Shown in pieces: positions 1-8,481 of a stretch of 64,000 nt of DNA. The notes beneath the pieces were generated by a model. That model was not told the DNA's origin. It searched no databases and saw nothing but the letters and a program-made list of their open reading frames with translations. The translations under genes were made by a program, and so were the position numbers. How positions within the stretch are numbered: position 1 is the stretch's first letter; each line of letters starts with the position of its first letter. Source of the DNA: CAYYKK01 sp046351395. Lineage in GTDB: Bacteria > Myxococcota_A > Polyangia > Polyangiales > Polyangiaceae. Location of the stretch: contig JAXLYP010000015.1 in NCBI GenBank assembly GCA_046351395.1, positions 201,271-265,270 of the forward strand. Direction: 5' to 3'.

Positions 1-471
1 TCCGACGGCAACGGGTCCCGCGTCGAGAAGTTCAAGCCGAACGGCACGTACTTGGGCCAGTTCGGCAGCAGCGGCTCCGGGGACGGACAGTTCCTCTATC
101 CGAAGAGCATCGTGCCCGACGCGGCGGGGAACATCTTCGTCGTCGACAACGGTCACAACCGCGTCCAGAAGTTCAACGCTGCGCTCGTCTATCAGTCGCA
201 GTTCGGGGGCGCTGGCACAGGCGACGGACAGTTCGACAGTCCGCGCGGGATGGCCATCGACGCCGCGGGCAATCTCTATGTGTCCGACCAGAACCACGAT
301 CGGGTGCAGAAGTTCGACCCGTCGGGGGCGTTCATCACGAAGTTTGGCGTGTCCGGGTCCGAGCCCGGAAAGATGGATGAGCCCGCTGGTCTGGCCGTCG
401 ACACGAACGGGGACATCCTGGTCGCGGACGAGCTGAACAGCCGCATCCAGCGTTGGCGACCCGCCATGTAG
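1..471 (+). CDS. NHL-repeat protein, 3' part only
   Basis: The reading frame is open from base 1, so the 5' end lies outside the window. At least three NHL-type beta-propeller blades are visible, each with a DGQF-like turn, a hydrophobic D-x-x-G-N-I/L-x-V strand and an R-V-Q-K-F ending. It ends with TAG after a final blade reading R-I-Q-R-W. NHL propellers are usually extracytoplasmic binding or scaffold domains; no catalytic domain is visible in this portion, so no specific role can be given. Confidence 0.85.
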   Translation, partial: SDGNGSRVEKFKPNGTYLGQFGSSGSGDGQFLYPKSIVPDAAGNIFVVDNGHNRVQKFNAALVYQSQFGGAGTGDGQFDSPRGMAIDAAGNLYVSDQNHDRVQKFDPSGAFITKFGVSGSEPGKMDEPAGLAVDTNGDILVADELNSRIQRWRPAM

Positions 472-559
472 CTCGGAGGCGAGGAAAGTCGGACACGGAT
501 CGGGCCGCGCGGACCGCTCGATCTCGGGTTGTCGAGGGCGCTCGTCGAGCGGGCGATCC

Positions 560-1046
560 CTGAACGAGACTCCCGCGGGTGCCACGAACGTCAGCCTCTC
601 GAGCCCCATCGGCAGCGCCGAGGCCGCGACCGATCCCTTCACGGTCGGCGTCGCCGACGTGAACGACGACGGCTCCATGGCCGTCATCCTGTCCGACTTT
701 CCCGCGGGGCGGATCGTGGTCCTCCTCGACGCGACCGAGTGTGGCGCCGGCTCCCCCACGTTCGAGTCGCCCGTCGCGGTCGCGGCGGGCGCGGGCGTGC
801 AGGACTTCGACACCGCCGACTTCGACGGCGAGGGGTCCGTCGACATCGTCGCGTCGAACCAGAACGATCGAGGCCTCGGTCCTCTTCGGCGGATCCGATC
901 CACCTGACTTCGCCAGGCGCCTCGATGTACCGCTCGGTGTTGCTTCGCTCACCGTCGCGGTCGGCGATTTCAACGCCGACGACCGGATCGACGTGGCGTT
1001 CGTCGCGCCGAGTGGGCCGAGCGTCTCGGTGCTCATGCAGCGGTGA
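560..1046 (+). pseudogene. FG-GAP/VCBS-repeat protein fragment, frameshifted
   Basis: Two overlapping frames together encode FG-GAP/VCBS-type repeats. The first frame (about 560-870) has V-G-V-A-D-V-N-D-D-G and D-F-D-T-A-D-F-D-G-E-G-S-V-D-I-V calcium-loop-like motifs. The second (about 870-1046) continues with V-A-V-G-D-F-N-A-D-D-R-I-D-V-A-F. The change of frame near 870 falls inside one repeat, so one ancestral gene was broken by a single-base indel. No start or signal peptide is recognisable at the 5' side. Such proteins are normally secreted beta-propellers; this copy looks truncated as well as shifted. Confidence 0.6.
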
Positions 1047-1243
1047 CCCTGCGATCGGGCCGGTTGCTGGCGAAGATGCACCGCCATGACGGAAGCGCCG
1101 CGCGCGCGGACGACGCATCGACGGACAATGGGGTCCGATCGCGAACCGGACCGGCATCCAGTGGCTCTCCACCAGGGAGGACCGTGTCTTCCTTCGTGGC
1201 CCGGGTATTCGGGGCTCGGGATGTCGGCTCCATCAGCGCTCAG

Positions 1244-2599
1244 TCAATCGCCCACCCTGGTTCTCGACTGACTATCCGGGCCCACCCCGACCTCCGAGTC
1301 GAGGGATCCCGTCTCGCAGCGATCGACGGGAGCCCACGTGGAGCCGCCGTCGTCCGTTCGCCAGAGCCTCTTCCCGCTCAGCGTGAACGCCACCGACTCC
1401 GACACGAACTGCACGTGCTCGAGCTCGAGATCGGCGATGCTCCCCGGCGCGCCGGGTGCGAGGGATGGCTTGTGCTCGTCCCAGTCCGTCCCGCCGACGC
1501 TCGAGATCAGCGTGGGCAGGCCCTCGTCGCTCGGAGGCTCCACGACGGCGTGGGCCACGTTTCCGGTCGTCGAGAGGAGTCGAATCGTCGTTCGGCCGCC
1601 TGCTTGATAGAGGAGCGTCGTCCGCGCGCCGAAGTGGTCGAGCGCGATCAGCTGCGTCGCGCTCTCGACCGCGGCGATCGTGCGCTTCGCGTCGGCGAGG
1701 TAGACCACGGAGTCGACGAAGTCGTCCCCCGACACGTCCTCCTCGTCGTCGTACGGCCGCCACGTGGGCTCCGTGGTGCCACGCGTCCAGTCCGAGATCT
1801 CCCACGAGCGCCCCGCGTCGGACGTTCGCAACAGGCTCGAACGGCCGGTCGCGATGCGCCCGTTCTGGAACCAGTGTCGCGCGTCGAGCTCGATCAGCTC
1901 TCCGCTGCGAGGGAGCGGCTCGGGGCCGGACCAAGATCGCGCGGCGTCCGCGGTGTGCAGCACGAGATCACAGCTCGAGCTCATTCCGTGGTCGCACTCC
2001 AACATCAGCGTCGCGCGCCGCCCCGATGCGTGGGCAAGCGACGTCCCCGTGACGTGCACCGGGACGTCGATCGAGGAGCGGCTCCACGTGCGGCCGCCGT
2101 TCGCGGTGCGGAACAGGTGGTGATCGTCGTCGGGGACGACGGCCACGCGCGCGTCGAGCGGAAGGGCGGCGTTCGGCCACTCGCTCGGCGCGGAGATCGC
2201 CGGGGGGAGCGAGACGCGCGTCCAGCATCGACCGCCGTCATCCGTCCGGAGGAGGCTGCCCTGCAATAGCTCGCCGCTGGTCTCGTCCACCCACGCCCAC
2301 CCAGCGCGCGTCGACTTCATGTCGATCCAACGCACCCTCGGCCAAGGAGATGCCTCGTCTTCGTCCTTGGGCGTGGGGGCTGAGACGGGCGAGGGCACTG
2401 GCGGACACACGGGCGGAGCGGTGTATGGCGGTGCAGAGGTGGTTGGCGCGGCCGTCGGCGCGGGGAGTCGTAGGTGCCGCACATCCATCGAGGACGGCCG
2501 CGTCGCCGTCCACACGGCGAGCGGGAGCAGCGCCAGGAGGCCGATGGTGACCGACACCTCCACTGGCGCGACGGCGCGTGGAGACCGGAGGATGCGCAT
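1244..2599 (-). CDS. Membrane-anchored Asp-box (BNR) beta-propeller protein
   Basis: The ATG at 2599 was chosen because it puts a basic start and a hydrophobic segment (about residues 17-35) at the N-terminus; the frame stays open further upstream. A Pro/Thr/Ala-rich linker follows, then several Asp-box blades (S/T-x-D-x-G-x-T/S-W; for example R-T-D-D-G-G and R-T-S-D-A-G-R-S-W). This architecture resembles sialidase-like or Ycf48-like propellers. No sialidase catalytic arginine triad is evident, so a structural or binding role outside the cytoplasm is more likely than enzymatic activity. Confidence 0.75.
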   Translation of the reverse strand: MRILRSPRAVAPVEVSVTIGLLALLPLAVWTATRPSSMDVRHLRLPAPTAAPTTSAPPYTAPPVCPPVPSPVSAPTPKDEDEASPWPRVRWIDMKSTRAGWAWVDETSGELLQGSLLRTDDGGRCWTRVSLPPAISAPSEWPNAALPLDARVAVVPDDDHHLFRTANGGRTWSRSSIDVPVHVTGTSLAHASGRRATLMLECDHGMSSSCDLVLHTADAARSWSGPEPLPRSGELIELDARHWFQNGRIATGRSSLLRTSDAGRSWEISDWTRGTTEPTWRPYDDEEDVSGDDFVDSVVYLADAKRTIAAVESATQLIALDHFGARTTLLYQAGGRTTIRLLSTTGNVAHAVVEPPSDEGLPTLISSVGGTDWDEHKPSLAPGAPGSIADLELEHVQFVSESVAFTLSGKRLWRTDDGGSTWAPVDRCETGSLDSEVGVGPDSQSRTRVGD

Positions 2600-2724
2600 G
2601 GCTCGGGGGAACGCCGAACGGGGAGTTCCGATTCCGGCAGATCGGACGCCAACCGGCGCCGCTTTGCGTGTGCCCATCACGTCCCAATGAGATCGGATCG
2701 GGCCGTGCACAGCATCGGATCCTC

Positions 2725-3180
2725 ATGAAGAGTCCCCTCGCCGTGGTGGCTCTCTGCGTCGCGGACGCGCTGTCGATCGGTTGTTCGCCCCTTCGAAATG
2801 CCGCCCGCGTTCCCGGACGCGTTCCGCGACCTCACCGTCGAGCCGCTCGCGCCGTTCTTCACCGCGCTCTCCGACTCGCTCTACCGCCTCGCGCCCGTGG
2901 GCGCGGAGGCGCCCGTCGCGGTGCTCCTCACGCCGGGCCCCCAACGAGACGTACATCGAGCACTCGTTCCTCGCGCGGCACCTCGGCTTCCCGCTCGTCG
3001 AGGGGCAGGACCTCATCGTCCGCGGCGACGCCGTCACCTGAAGACGCTGCGCGGCCTCCGTCGTGTCCACGCGATCCTGCGCCGGCTCGACGACGACTTC
3101 TGTGATCCGGTCGAGCTGCGCGCCGACTCGGCGCTCGGCATCCCGGGGCTCCTGCACGTCATCCGCTCCCGCTCGAGGGT
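2725..3180 (+). pseudogene. Remnant of a circularly permuted ATP-grasp protein behind a lipoprotein-like signal
   Basis: An ATG at 2725 opens a short lipoprotein-like signal ending S-I-G-C. From 2798 another frame encodes an alpha-helical start, then the pieces P-N-E-T-Y-I-E-H-S-F-L-A-R and G-F-P-L-V-E-G-Q-D-L (third frame, about 2938-3041). The first frame resumes with L-R-G-L-R-R-V-H-A-I-L-R-R and D-D-D-F-C-D-P-V (about 3042-3175). In this order these match the conserved core of the DUF404/DUF407 circularly permuted ATP-grasp family. At least two frameshifts and the lost 3' half make it a pseudogene. It runs directly into the repeat at 3170. Confidence 0.6.
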
Positions 3181-3285
3181 CGGGTTCATCAGCACGCCGC
3201 CGGCGTTCGGAGTCCCAAGCCGGCCCACCGCCCGGTGGCCACCGGCGCGGAACGCAAAAGCACAGTTCGCAAGTCCTACTCGCCC
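3170..3285 (+). repeat. 116-bp dispersed repeat, copy A
   Basis: This segment matches the reverse complement of 11476-11592 with about seven substitutions and one single-base indel (roughly 93% identity, counted by eye). On the minus strand it begins inside the last codons and stop of the small CDS 3276-3488. Copy B begins in the same way at the end of an unrelated small CDS. It does not look like a terminator or a recognisable IS end. Confidence 0.8.
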
Positions 3286-3488
3286 CGCGCGCTGAGGGGC
3301 TTGGCGGCGTCCTTCTTGTCCCACTCGACGGCGAGGGCGGCGGCGGACGCGGGGACCTTCTTCATCGCCTTGCGCGCGTTGTCGGGGGCGTCGCCGTCGC
3401 AGGCGGCCTCGAGGGCGCGGGCGAGGGCGAGGAGATCGGCCGTGGAGCCCGGGGGCAGGCGGTACTGATCCATGTCGAACGGGGTCAT
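3276..3488 (-). CDS. Small hypothetical protein (70 aa)
   Basis: The ATG at 3488 is 12 bp downstream of the stop of the upstream minus-strand gene, so the two are probably co-transcribed. The protein has a Pro/Gly turn followed by mostly helical sequence rich in Ala, Lys and Asp. No family is recognised. Its last two codons and stop (G-E-stop) lie inside the dispersed repeat, as they do for the unrelated CDS at 11234. Confidence 0.55.
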   Translation of the reverse strand: MTPFDMDQYRLPPGSTADLLALARALEAACDGDAPDNARKAMKKVPASAAALAVEWDKKDAAKPLSARGE

Positions 3489-3499
3489 GCGGACTCGTT

Positions 3500-4115
3500 T
3501 TACGGATTGACCGGCACACTGAAGTCGAGACGGAGGGTGGCGCCGGCGGCGATGAACGCGTCCGACGAGTTCAAGTTGCTGCCACCTCCCTGGAGCTGCG
3601 CGACGATGCCACCACCGAACTCCTTCACGACCCCCATGGTTGACGTGCTGCCGCCAGCGAACACCACGCCGACAACGTTGCGCGTAGCCGCGGCGTCCGG
3701 GAGCTTCGAAGGGTCGATCGTGATTCCTGGAGGGAGAGACCAATCGAGCTGATGAGACGGCGTCGGTGCACCGGTGAAGACCGTGCGAATTTCGGACATC
3801 GATCGAATCCCCATCGCGTCGCCAGAAGCACAGCGTGTCGTCGTTCCCGATGGCCACCTTCGTGTCGTGGTCCACCAGCTCGCACGCGTAGACTGCCCAG
3901 GCCGTCGTGGCCCGCGCATCGAGGTCGGCGAAGTTTTCGGCGATCAACGTGGAGCTGACGGGGTCGCCCTTCTTGAACGAGTTCTTGGGTGCGCCGAAGA
4001 CGCTGCCGGCAACGGCCATCGCTGCGCCGGGCAAACCGAGCAGCAGCATCCTCTGCGTCCATTTCCCGACGACCGCACCACGGAGATCGATGTCGATGTG
4101 GATCTCGAGCTTCAT
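3500..4115 (-). pseudogene. Exported hypothetical protein, one frameshift
   Basis: From the ATG at 4115 the protein starts M-K-L-E-I-H-I-D, has a hydrophobic segment with small residues (about 20-40), then the motif P-V-S-S-T-L-I-A-E-N-F and an Ala-rich helix. Near 3800 the sense frame shifts by one base and continues to the TAA at 3500 with a Ser/Gly-rich C-terminal domain ending L-D-F-S-V-P-V-N-P. The two halves are complementary, so one indel explains the break. The ATG overlaps the stop of an upstream fragment (ATGA), which implies former translational coupling. Function unknown. Confidence 0.55.
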
Positions 4116-4210
4116 AACACCTTGCCCGCGGCGGCGGCGCTGTAGCAGGACGCGAGGACCGGCTGGTCTTGTGCGATGGACACCGATCCCAGGAGCTCTT
4201 CGAACCTGCG
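4112..4210 (-). pseudogene. 3' fragment of an unknown gene coupled to the 4115 start
   Basis: About 30 codons with strong GC third-position bias end V-L-stop, and the stop overlaps the ATG of the next gene as ATGA. Nothing similar continues beyond about 4210, where coding switches to the plus-strand gene at 4268. It looks like the tail of a deleted upstream operon member. Family not recognised. Confidence 0.35.
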
Positions 4211-4267
4211 AGAAGGTTTGTTCTGCCGAGTCGGCTGAAGTTTAGAATCCCCGCAAGGTTCTCCAGG

Positions 4268-5092
4268 ATGGCGATCAAGAAGCAGGTGCTCATGGGCGAC
4301 GCGGGCCTCGGCTTCGTCTTCGGCAAGCTCCAGCTTCGCTACCGCGGGTCCGACAAGCCCCAGAGGCTGACCATCGACGCGAAGTACGACCTCGCCGAGG
4401 TGCGGCAGGGACGGCTCGACCAAATCGTCGAGGCCATCGCGCGCCTGGGGGTCGCGGGCGGCGAGCACTTCGCCCCCGAGGTGGGCAAGGCGAAGCCGAT
4501 CAAGGGCGACTTCGGCTACACGCTCAAGCAGCCACTCGCCCGCAAGAAGACACTGCACGCCGAGCTGCAGGTCGCCGGCGTGTCGCCGAAGTGGATGAGG
4601 AGCATCGTCGAGTACCTGCGCGCCGGTTGTCTCGAGATGAAGGTCACTGGCGAGCTCGGTCCCGACGACACGCCGCTCTCGTGCACCGAGCGCGACATTC
4701 AGGCCTGGGTGCCGTCGGGCGAGGAAGCGGCTTACCCGGGTCTCTGGGAGCCGGTGCCGTTCGAGGTCGAGCGCGGGGACCTCAAGAAGGGCTGCGTGCT
4801 CCACCTCGACTTCGAAGGTCCGCTCGATCCCGCGACCTGCACCAAGAAGTTCGGGATGGACTGGCGCATGACGGCGATTGGCTCGCAGGCGGCACACCTC
4901 CTCAGCGCCGACCAGGGGCACGCGGGTGTGGTGTCGCTTGTACCGAAGCTCGTGCGAGGCGCCTTGGCGCTCACGACGACGTGGGAGGTGTTCGACGTGT
5001 CGCGTGAGCCAGCGCGGGCGCTCCTGCTCAACGCCGTGACGCGCATCCACCGGAGCGTCCAACCGGTGAAGAGGGTATCGCTGAAGCTCTGA
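4268..5092 (+). CDS. Conserved-looking hypothetical protein (274 aa)
   Basis: The ATG at 4268 was preferred to alternatives further upstream because the protein there reads as a clean soluble start (M-A-I-K-K-Q-V-L). No signal peptide or membrane segment is visible. The sequence mixes strands and helices and includes a W-V-P-S-G-E-E-A-A-Y-P-G-L-W stretch and two isolated Cys residues. Codon usage is typical of the window, so the gene is real. I do not recognise the family. The minus-strand fragment upstream suggests rearrangement at its 5' side. Confidence 0.7.
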   Translation: MAIKKQVLMGDAGLGFVFGKLQLRYRGSDKPQRLTIDAKYDLAEVRQGRLDQIVEAIARLGVAGGEHFAPEVGKAKPIKGDFGYTLKQPLARKKTLHAELQVAGVSPKWMRSIVEYLRAGCLEMKVTGELGPDDTPLSCTERDIQAWVPSGEEAAYPGLWEPVPFEVERGDLKKGCVLHLDFEGPLDPATCTKKFGMDWRMTAIGSQAAHLLSADQGHAGVVSLVPKLVRGALALTTTWEVFDVSREPARALLLNAVTRIHRSVQPVKRVSLKL

Positions 5093-5512
5093 GCGGGTTC
5101 GTGCGTTCGGTCGTCGACGTGCGCGATGACGACGCGTGCTGGCCGCGTAGCTGCGCGCCCGGGCGGTCATCGCGAAGCAGCCAATCATCGACGATCCGAT
5201 CCGCGCGTTCGACCTCCGGCGGATCCACGGCGCCCTCATCACCGAAGACAGTCGCGCGGAGGAGACTCTGCTCCGTCTCGCGTGGAGTTCGAGGATCAGC
5301 GCGACGGCTTCGTGAGCGTTGGACGCGCCGCATGGCAGCCTCGGGCAGGGCGGATTGTAGATCGCGTGAGGATCGTCGAGGCAAAGGACATCAAGGGCGA
5401 GGCCGTGCCACGTCGCGCCGACGCGGAGTCCATTCGCGAGGGCGAAGCTGCTCACGATCTCGATCTGTCCCGGCCTCGGCGTTGGCCTCCTCGGAGGGAT
5501 GTTCTCCACACA
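5093..5512. other. Coding-like debris, frame not resolved
   Basis: Good third-position bias appears first in one plus frame (about 5153-5290; V-I-A-K-Q-P-I-I-D-D-P-I-R-A-F) and then in a second plus frame. A minus frame over about 5290-5480 also reads like protein (G-L-A-L-D-V-L-C-L-D-D-P-H). No start, stop or family could be fixed, so I treat the stretch as gene remnants. Confidence 0.3.
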
Positions 5513-5917
5513 TGCTGGTACATCGGCAAACAAGGTGTTGCCTCGTTCATCGGTGACCGCGAGAAGGCGACGCCCAAGGTGGTTCGCTTCGCCGACGTGT
5601 CCGCGCTCCGGACCAGCGAGACCAACGTGGTCGTGAACGGCGGATACAAGCACACCAAGTTCGTGTTCGGGCGTCTTCGACGAGCGCGACCGGCTCATGC
5701 CGAAGTGGAGGTGACTGGAGCGTACAATCGAGAAGCCGCGGACCGCCCGAACGAGTACGTCGTTGGCAAGGCATTGGAGGCGGAGTGGTCCGCGTGGCTG
5801 TTCACCAACAGGGTGCAGCAGGAGCTCGCAGCGCGGGGATACGTGGAGTTCCAGGGGGTTCCCGTTCGGTTGCCGCACGGCGCTCAAGCCCGGATCTGCC
5901 TCGCGAGGTACCGCTGA
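5513..5917 (+). pseudogene. Hypothetical protein remnants, frameshifted
   Basis: From 5513 the frame reads G-K-Q-G-V-A-S-F-I-G-D-R and R-F-A-D-V-S-A-L-R-T and then breaks near 5675. A one-base shift gives V-F-D-E-R-D-R-L-M-P-K-W-R and a stop. Coding in the first frame resumes to a TGA at 5915-5917 (W-L-F-T-N-R-V-Q-Q-E-L-A-A-R-G-Y). It may be one broken gene or two adjoining fragments. No family recognised. Confidence 0.35.
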
Positions 5918-6019
5918 GCCAACGAGAGGTCGCCCGACTCGGCGGTGGCGCCCCGAAGGGCGACGAACGGCTGACCGTCGACCGAGCCTGGCGCGTCGGC
6001 GGTTCGTGTGTGCGCGGAG

Positions 6020-6541
6020 TCACTGGACGCGCGCCTTCTTGGCGGCGGCCTTCTTCTTCGGCGAAGCGTTCTTCTTGGTGGCGGCCTTCTTGGGCTTGGT
6101 TGCCGGCTTCTTCTTGGGCTTGGTACCCGGCTTCTTCTTGGGCTTTGCGCTCGTCTTCTTCGGCGTCGCGTGCTCGGGCGGCGGAGAGCCGGCGCGTACC
6201 GAGTCCAGGATGGGCGCCCACTCGAAGTTCGTCTGCCATGTGGCTCGCCGCTGGAGATGGGAGGTGAACGCCTCGATGACTTCGTTCAGCGTCACGTGAC
6301 GCTTCACCCGAAACTGCCCGCGCCGATCCCGTGCCTCGAGCAGCCACGGGTCCGAGTCGTGCTCGGCAAGGAAGCGTCGCGTCTCTTCCCCTGGCTGCCA
6401 GTCGCAGCCGGCCTGGATGAACTCGTGCTCGTTGGCCTCGAGCAGCGCGAACTTCCCGAAGGCATCGTCGGCGAGGATCTCGCGGAGCTGCTCGGCGGAG
6501 ATCTCGCGAACCTCGTCGCCCTCTTCCGTCGTGAAGCGCAT
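6020..6541 (-). CDS. Protein with histone-H1-like Lys/Pro/Ala tail
   Basis: The ATG at 6541 was chosen over a TTG at 6559. About 115 N-terminal residues form an acidic, folded-looking domain with tryptophans (G-C-D-W-Q-P-G-E-E, N-F-E-W-A-P-I-L). The last ~50 residues are almost entirely K, P, A and T in short repeats such as K-P-K-K-K-P, as in H1-like DNA-binding tails found in several bacteria. Nucleic-acid binding by the tail is an inference from composition. The N-terminal domain is not recognised. Confidence 0.7.
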   Translation of the reverse strand: MRFTTEEGDEVREISAEQLREILADDAFGKFALLEANEHEFIQAGCDWQPGEETRRFLAEHDSDPWLLEARDRRGQFRVKRHVTLNEVIEAFTSHLQRRATWQTNFEWAPILDSVRAGSPPPEHATPKKTSAKPKKKPGTKPKKKPATKPKKAATKKNASPKKKAAAKKARVQ

Positions 6542-6580
6542 GCGTCCGACGGTAGTCAAGACGCTCGCGTGCTGGAATGG

Positions 6581-7528
6581 CTACTCGACCTCGATGACGA
6601 TCTTGCCGACGGCGCGCCCCGAGACCGATCGCTCCCACGCGGCGCGCAGCTCTGCGAGCGGAAAGCGGCTGTCGATGACCGCGCGCAGCTTTCCGGCTTC
6701 GTAGAGCGTGTCGAGAAACGCGAGGTCGGCCGCGTTGGTCTTCAAGAGGACGGGCCAGACCTTGTGGGCGCACAATGGATTGAGCGCGGCGCGAAGGAAC
6801 GTGGCGGCGCCCGGGACGGGGGTCGCGAACTGGCCGCGCGCTCCGAGGAGCGCGCGCCATCGACGGTAGGGGCCTCCGACGCAGTCGAGGATCGCGTCGA
6901 ACGGCGCTTGCCCCGCGTAGGGATCCGGACGGGTATAGTCGATGACGTCGTGCGCGCCGAGCTCGCGCACGACGTCGAGGTTCCGCGTGCTCGAGACGCC
7001 GACCACGTGCGCTCCCGCTGCGCGCGCGATCTGCACCGCGAAGTGTCCGACGCCGCCGGATGCGCCGACGATCAACACGCGCGCGCTCGCGCCGCTCATG
7101 GGGATGCCCAGCCGATCCCGGAGCCCTTGGAGCGCCGTCATGCCCGCGAGGGGGATCGCCGCAGCGTCCGCGAAGCTCATCCCCGATGGCATCTTGGTGG
7201 TCACGTCGACGCCCGCGACGCTGAGCTCGGCCGACGCGGCGCCGATCGCTTGGGCGAGCCTCGCGTGGACGCGGTCCCCGACGGCGAAGCTCGTCACCCC
7301 GGGGCCGAGCGCGGCCACCTCGCCCGCGACGTCGAAGCCTGGAACGAACGGCAGGGAAATCGGCCGGATCAACCGCAGCTTTCCAGACGCGAGCTTCCAG
7401 TCGATGGGGTTCACGCTGGACGCGCGGACGCGCACCAGCACCTGGGCCGGCCCCGGTCGTGGGTCGTCGAGGACCGCGCTCTCGAGCACCTCTGGACCGC
7501 CGTATCTACGAAAGGAGATCGCCTTCAC
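6581..7528 (-). CDS. Zinc-independent MDR oxidoreductase, quinone-reductase type
   Basis: The GTG at 7528 gives the classic start V-K-A-I-S-F-R-R-Y-G-G. The 315-residue protein follows the medium-chain dehydrogenase order: GroES-like N-terminal domain with S-S-V-N-P-I-D-W-K, then G-F-D-V-A-G-E-V, then a Rossmann fold with V-L-I-V-G-A-S-G-G-V-G. The structural-zinc cysteines of alcohol dehydrogenases are absent, so it should be an NADPH-dependent quinone or enone reductase. Substrate is not predictable. It is divergent from the gene at 7594, with 65 bp between starts. Confidence 0.9.
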   Translation of the reverse strand: MKAISFRRYGGPEVLESAVLDDPRPGPAQVLVRVRASSVNPIDWKLASGKLRLIRPISLPFVPGFDVAGEVAALGPGVTSFAVGDRVHARLAQAIGAASAELSVAGVDVTTKMPSGMSFADAAAIPLAGMTALQGLRDRLGIPMSGASARVLIVGASGGVGHFAVQIARAAGAHVVGVSSTRNLDVVRELGAHDVIDYTRPDPYAGQAPFDAILDCVGGPYRRWRALLGARGQFATPVPGAATFLRAALNPLCAHKVWPVLLKTNAADLAFLDTLYEAGKLRAVIDSRFPLAELRAAWERSVSGRAVGKIVIEVE

Positions 7529-7593
7529 GCGATCGACCCTAGCCGACCGTGGTGAAGGGACCACAGCGTGAAGTGAGCTAGGCTCCCGGCCCC

Positions 7594-8202
7594 ATGACCG
7601 AGCTGGGCGAGCTGCTCCACGCACCGCCGACGGACCGCGACGCGACGCCGCCGGTCGACGCCGTGCGTGCGTTCGTCTTCTTGAGCGGGGTGCGGTGGAT
7701 CAAAGAGCACGGGTACGACCCGCAGCTCCAAGCGCTGATGCCCCCGTCGCTCGTCGACATGCGGAGCACGGCCGCCGCCGGCGATTGGCTGCCGGTCGCG
7801 GAGGCGCGCCTCGTCTACGCCGCGCTCGACCAGCTCGGACTCTCGGTCGACGAGCAGATGGAACTCGGGAGGTACGTCGCGATGGCGAACAACGGCGTCA
7901 TCGTGAACACGATCGCGCGCCTGAGCGGCAAACTGGGGTTGACCCCGTGGCCCGTGCTGGCGCGCCTTCATGGCCTTTGGCTGCGGAACAACCGCGGGGG
8001 CGCCGTCGCCATCTACAAGCTCGCGGAGCGCTCGGCACGCCTTGAGTTTCGAGGCGTGCCGTTCGCGGATTCACCGTTCTTTCGCACGAGCCTCTGCGGG
8101 TCCCTCGCCGGGGCGCTCGAGCCGTTCGCCGCGAACGTGCGGGTGAACGAGATGAACGACCTCCGCAAGTCGGACGAGTTCTCGCTGCGCGTCGTCTGGT
8201 GA
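7594..8202 (+). CDS. Hypothetical protein, weakly DUF2378-like (202 aa)
   Basis: The ATG at 7594 opens a 202-residue, mostly helical soluble protein. Its length and the general pattern (an F-L-S-G-V-R-W-like start, a W-L-P-V-A-E segment, C-terminal R-V-x-E-M-x-D) recall the myxobacterial paralogous family DUF2378/TIGR02265, but the similarity is weak and judged by eye. It is divergently transcribed from the oxidoreductase and may share its control region. Confidence 0.65.
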   Translation: MTELGELLHAPPTDRDATPPVDAVRAFVFLSGVRWIKEHGYDPQLQALMPPSLVDMRSTAAAGDWLPVAEARLVYAALDQLGLSVDEQMELGRYVAMANNGVIVNTIARLSGKLGLTPWPVLARLHGLWLRNNRGGAVAIYKLAERSARLEFRGVPFADSPFFRTSLCGSLAGALEPFAANVRVNEMNDLRKSDEFSLRVVW

Positions 8203-8205
8203 CGC

Positions 8206-8481
8206 TCGAGCTCGGGCGGCTCGATGTGCAGCGCGCGGCCGAGCTTGACCCTCCGGCGCCGATTCGTCGGCGACGGCAGCGAACGGTCCGTCCTCGTCAG
8301 CGTCCTCGAGGAGCTCGCCGTCTTCATCGCCGTCTTCAACCTGCGTGCCCTGCGCGAGGGCCTCCACGTCCTCCATCGTCGTCGCCCTCTCTACGACGGT
8401 CGGCGCGTCGGGGGCGCAGTCCGCGCGCAGGCTGACGAGGAGTCCTTGGGCGAAGCGTGTCTTGAGCTGGTTTGGATTCAT
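8206..8481 (-). CDS. Possible small hypothetical protein
   Basis: The ATG at 8481 starts M-N-P-N-Q-L-K-T-R-F-A-Q and is followed by a very acidic stretch (E-D-G-D-E-D-G-E-L). The frame stays open to 8071, but beyond about 8290 another minus frame looks more protein-like and the full frame would overlap the convergent gene by ~130 bp. A frameshift or a false call are both possible. Confidence 0.3.

Noticed and set aside
4211..5887. Long minus-strand frame upstream of the 4112-4210 fragment
   Set aside because: Antisense to the hypothetical gene at 4268-5092 for most of its length; a short piece around 5290-5480 remained ambiguous and is listed as debris.
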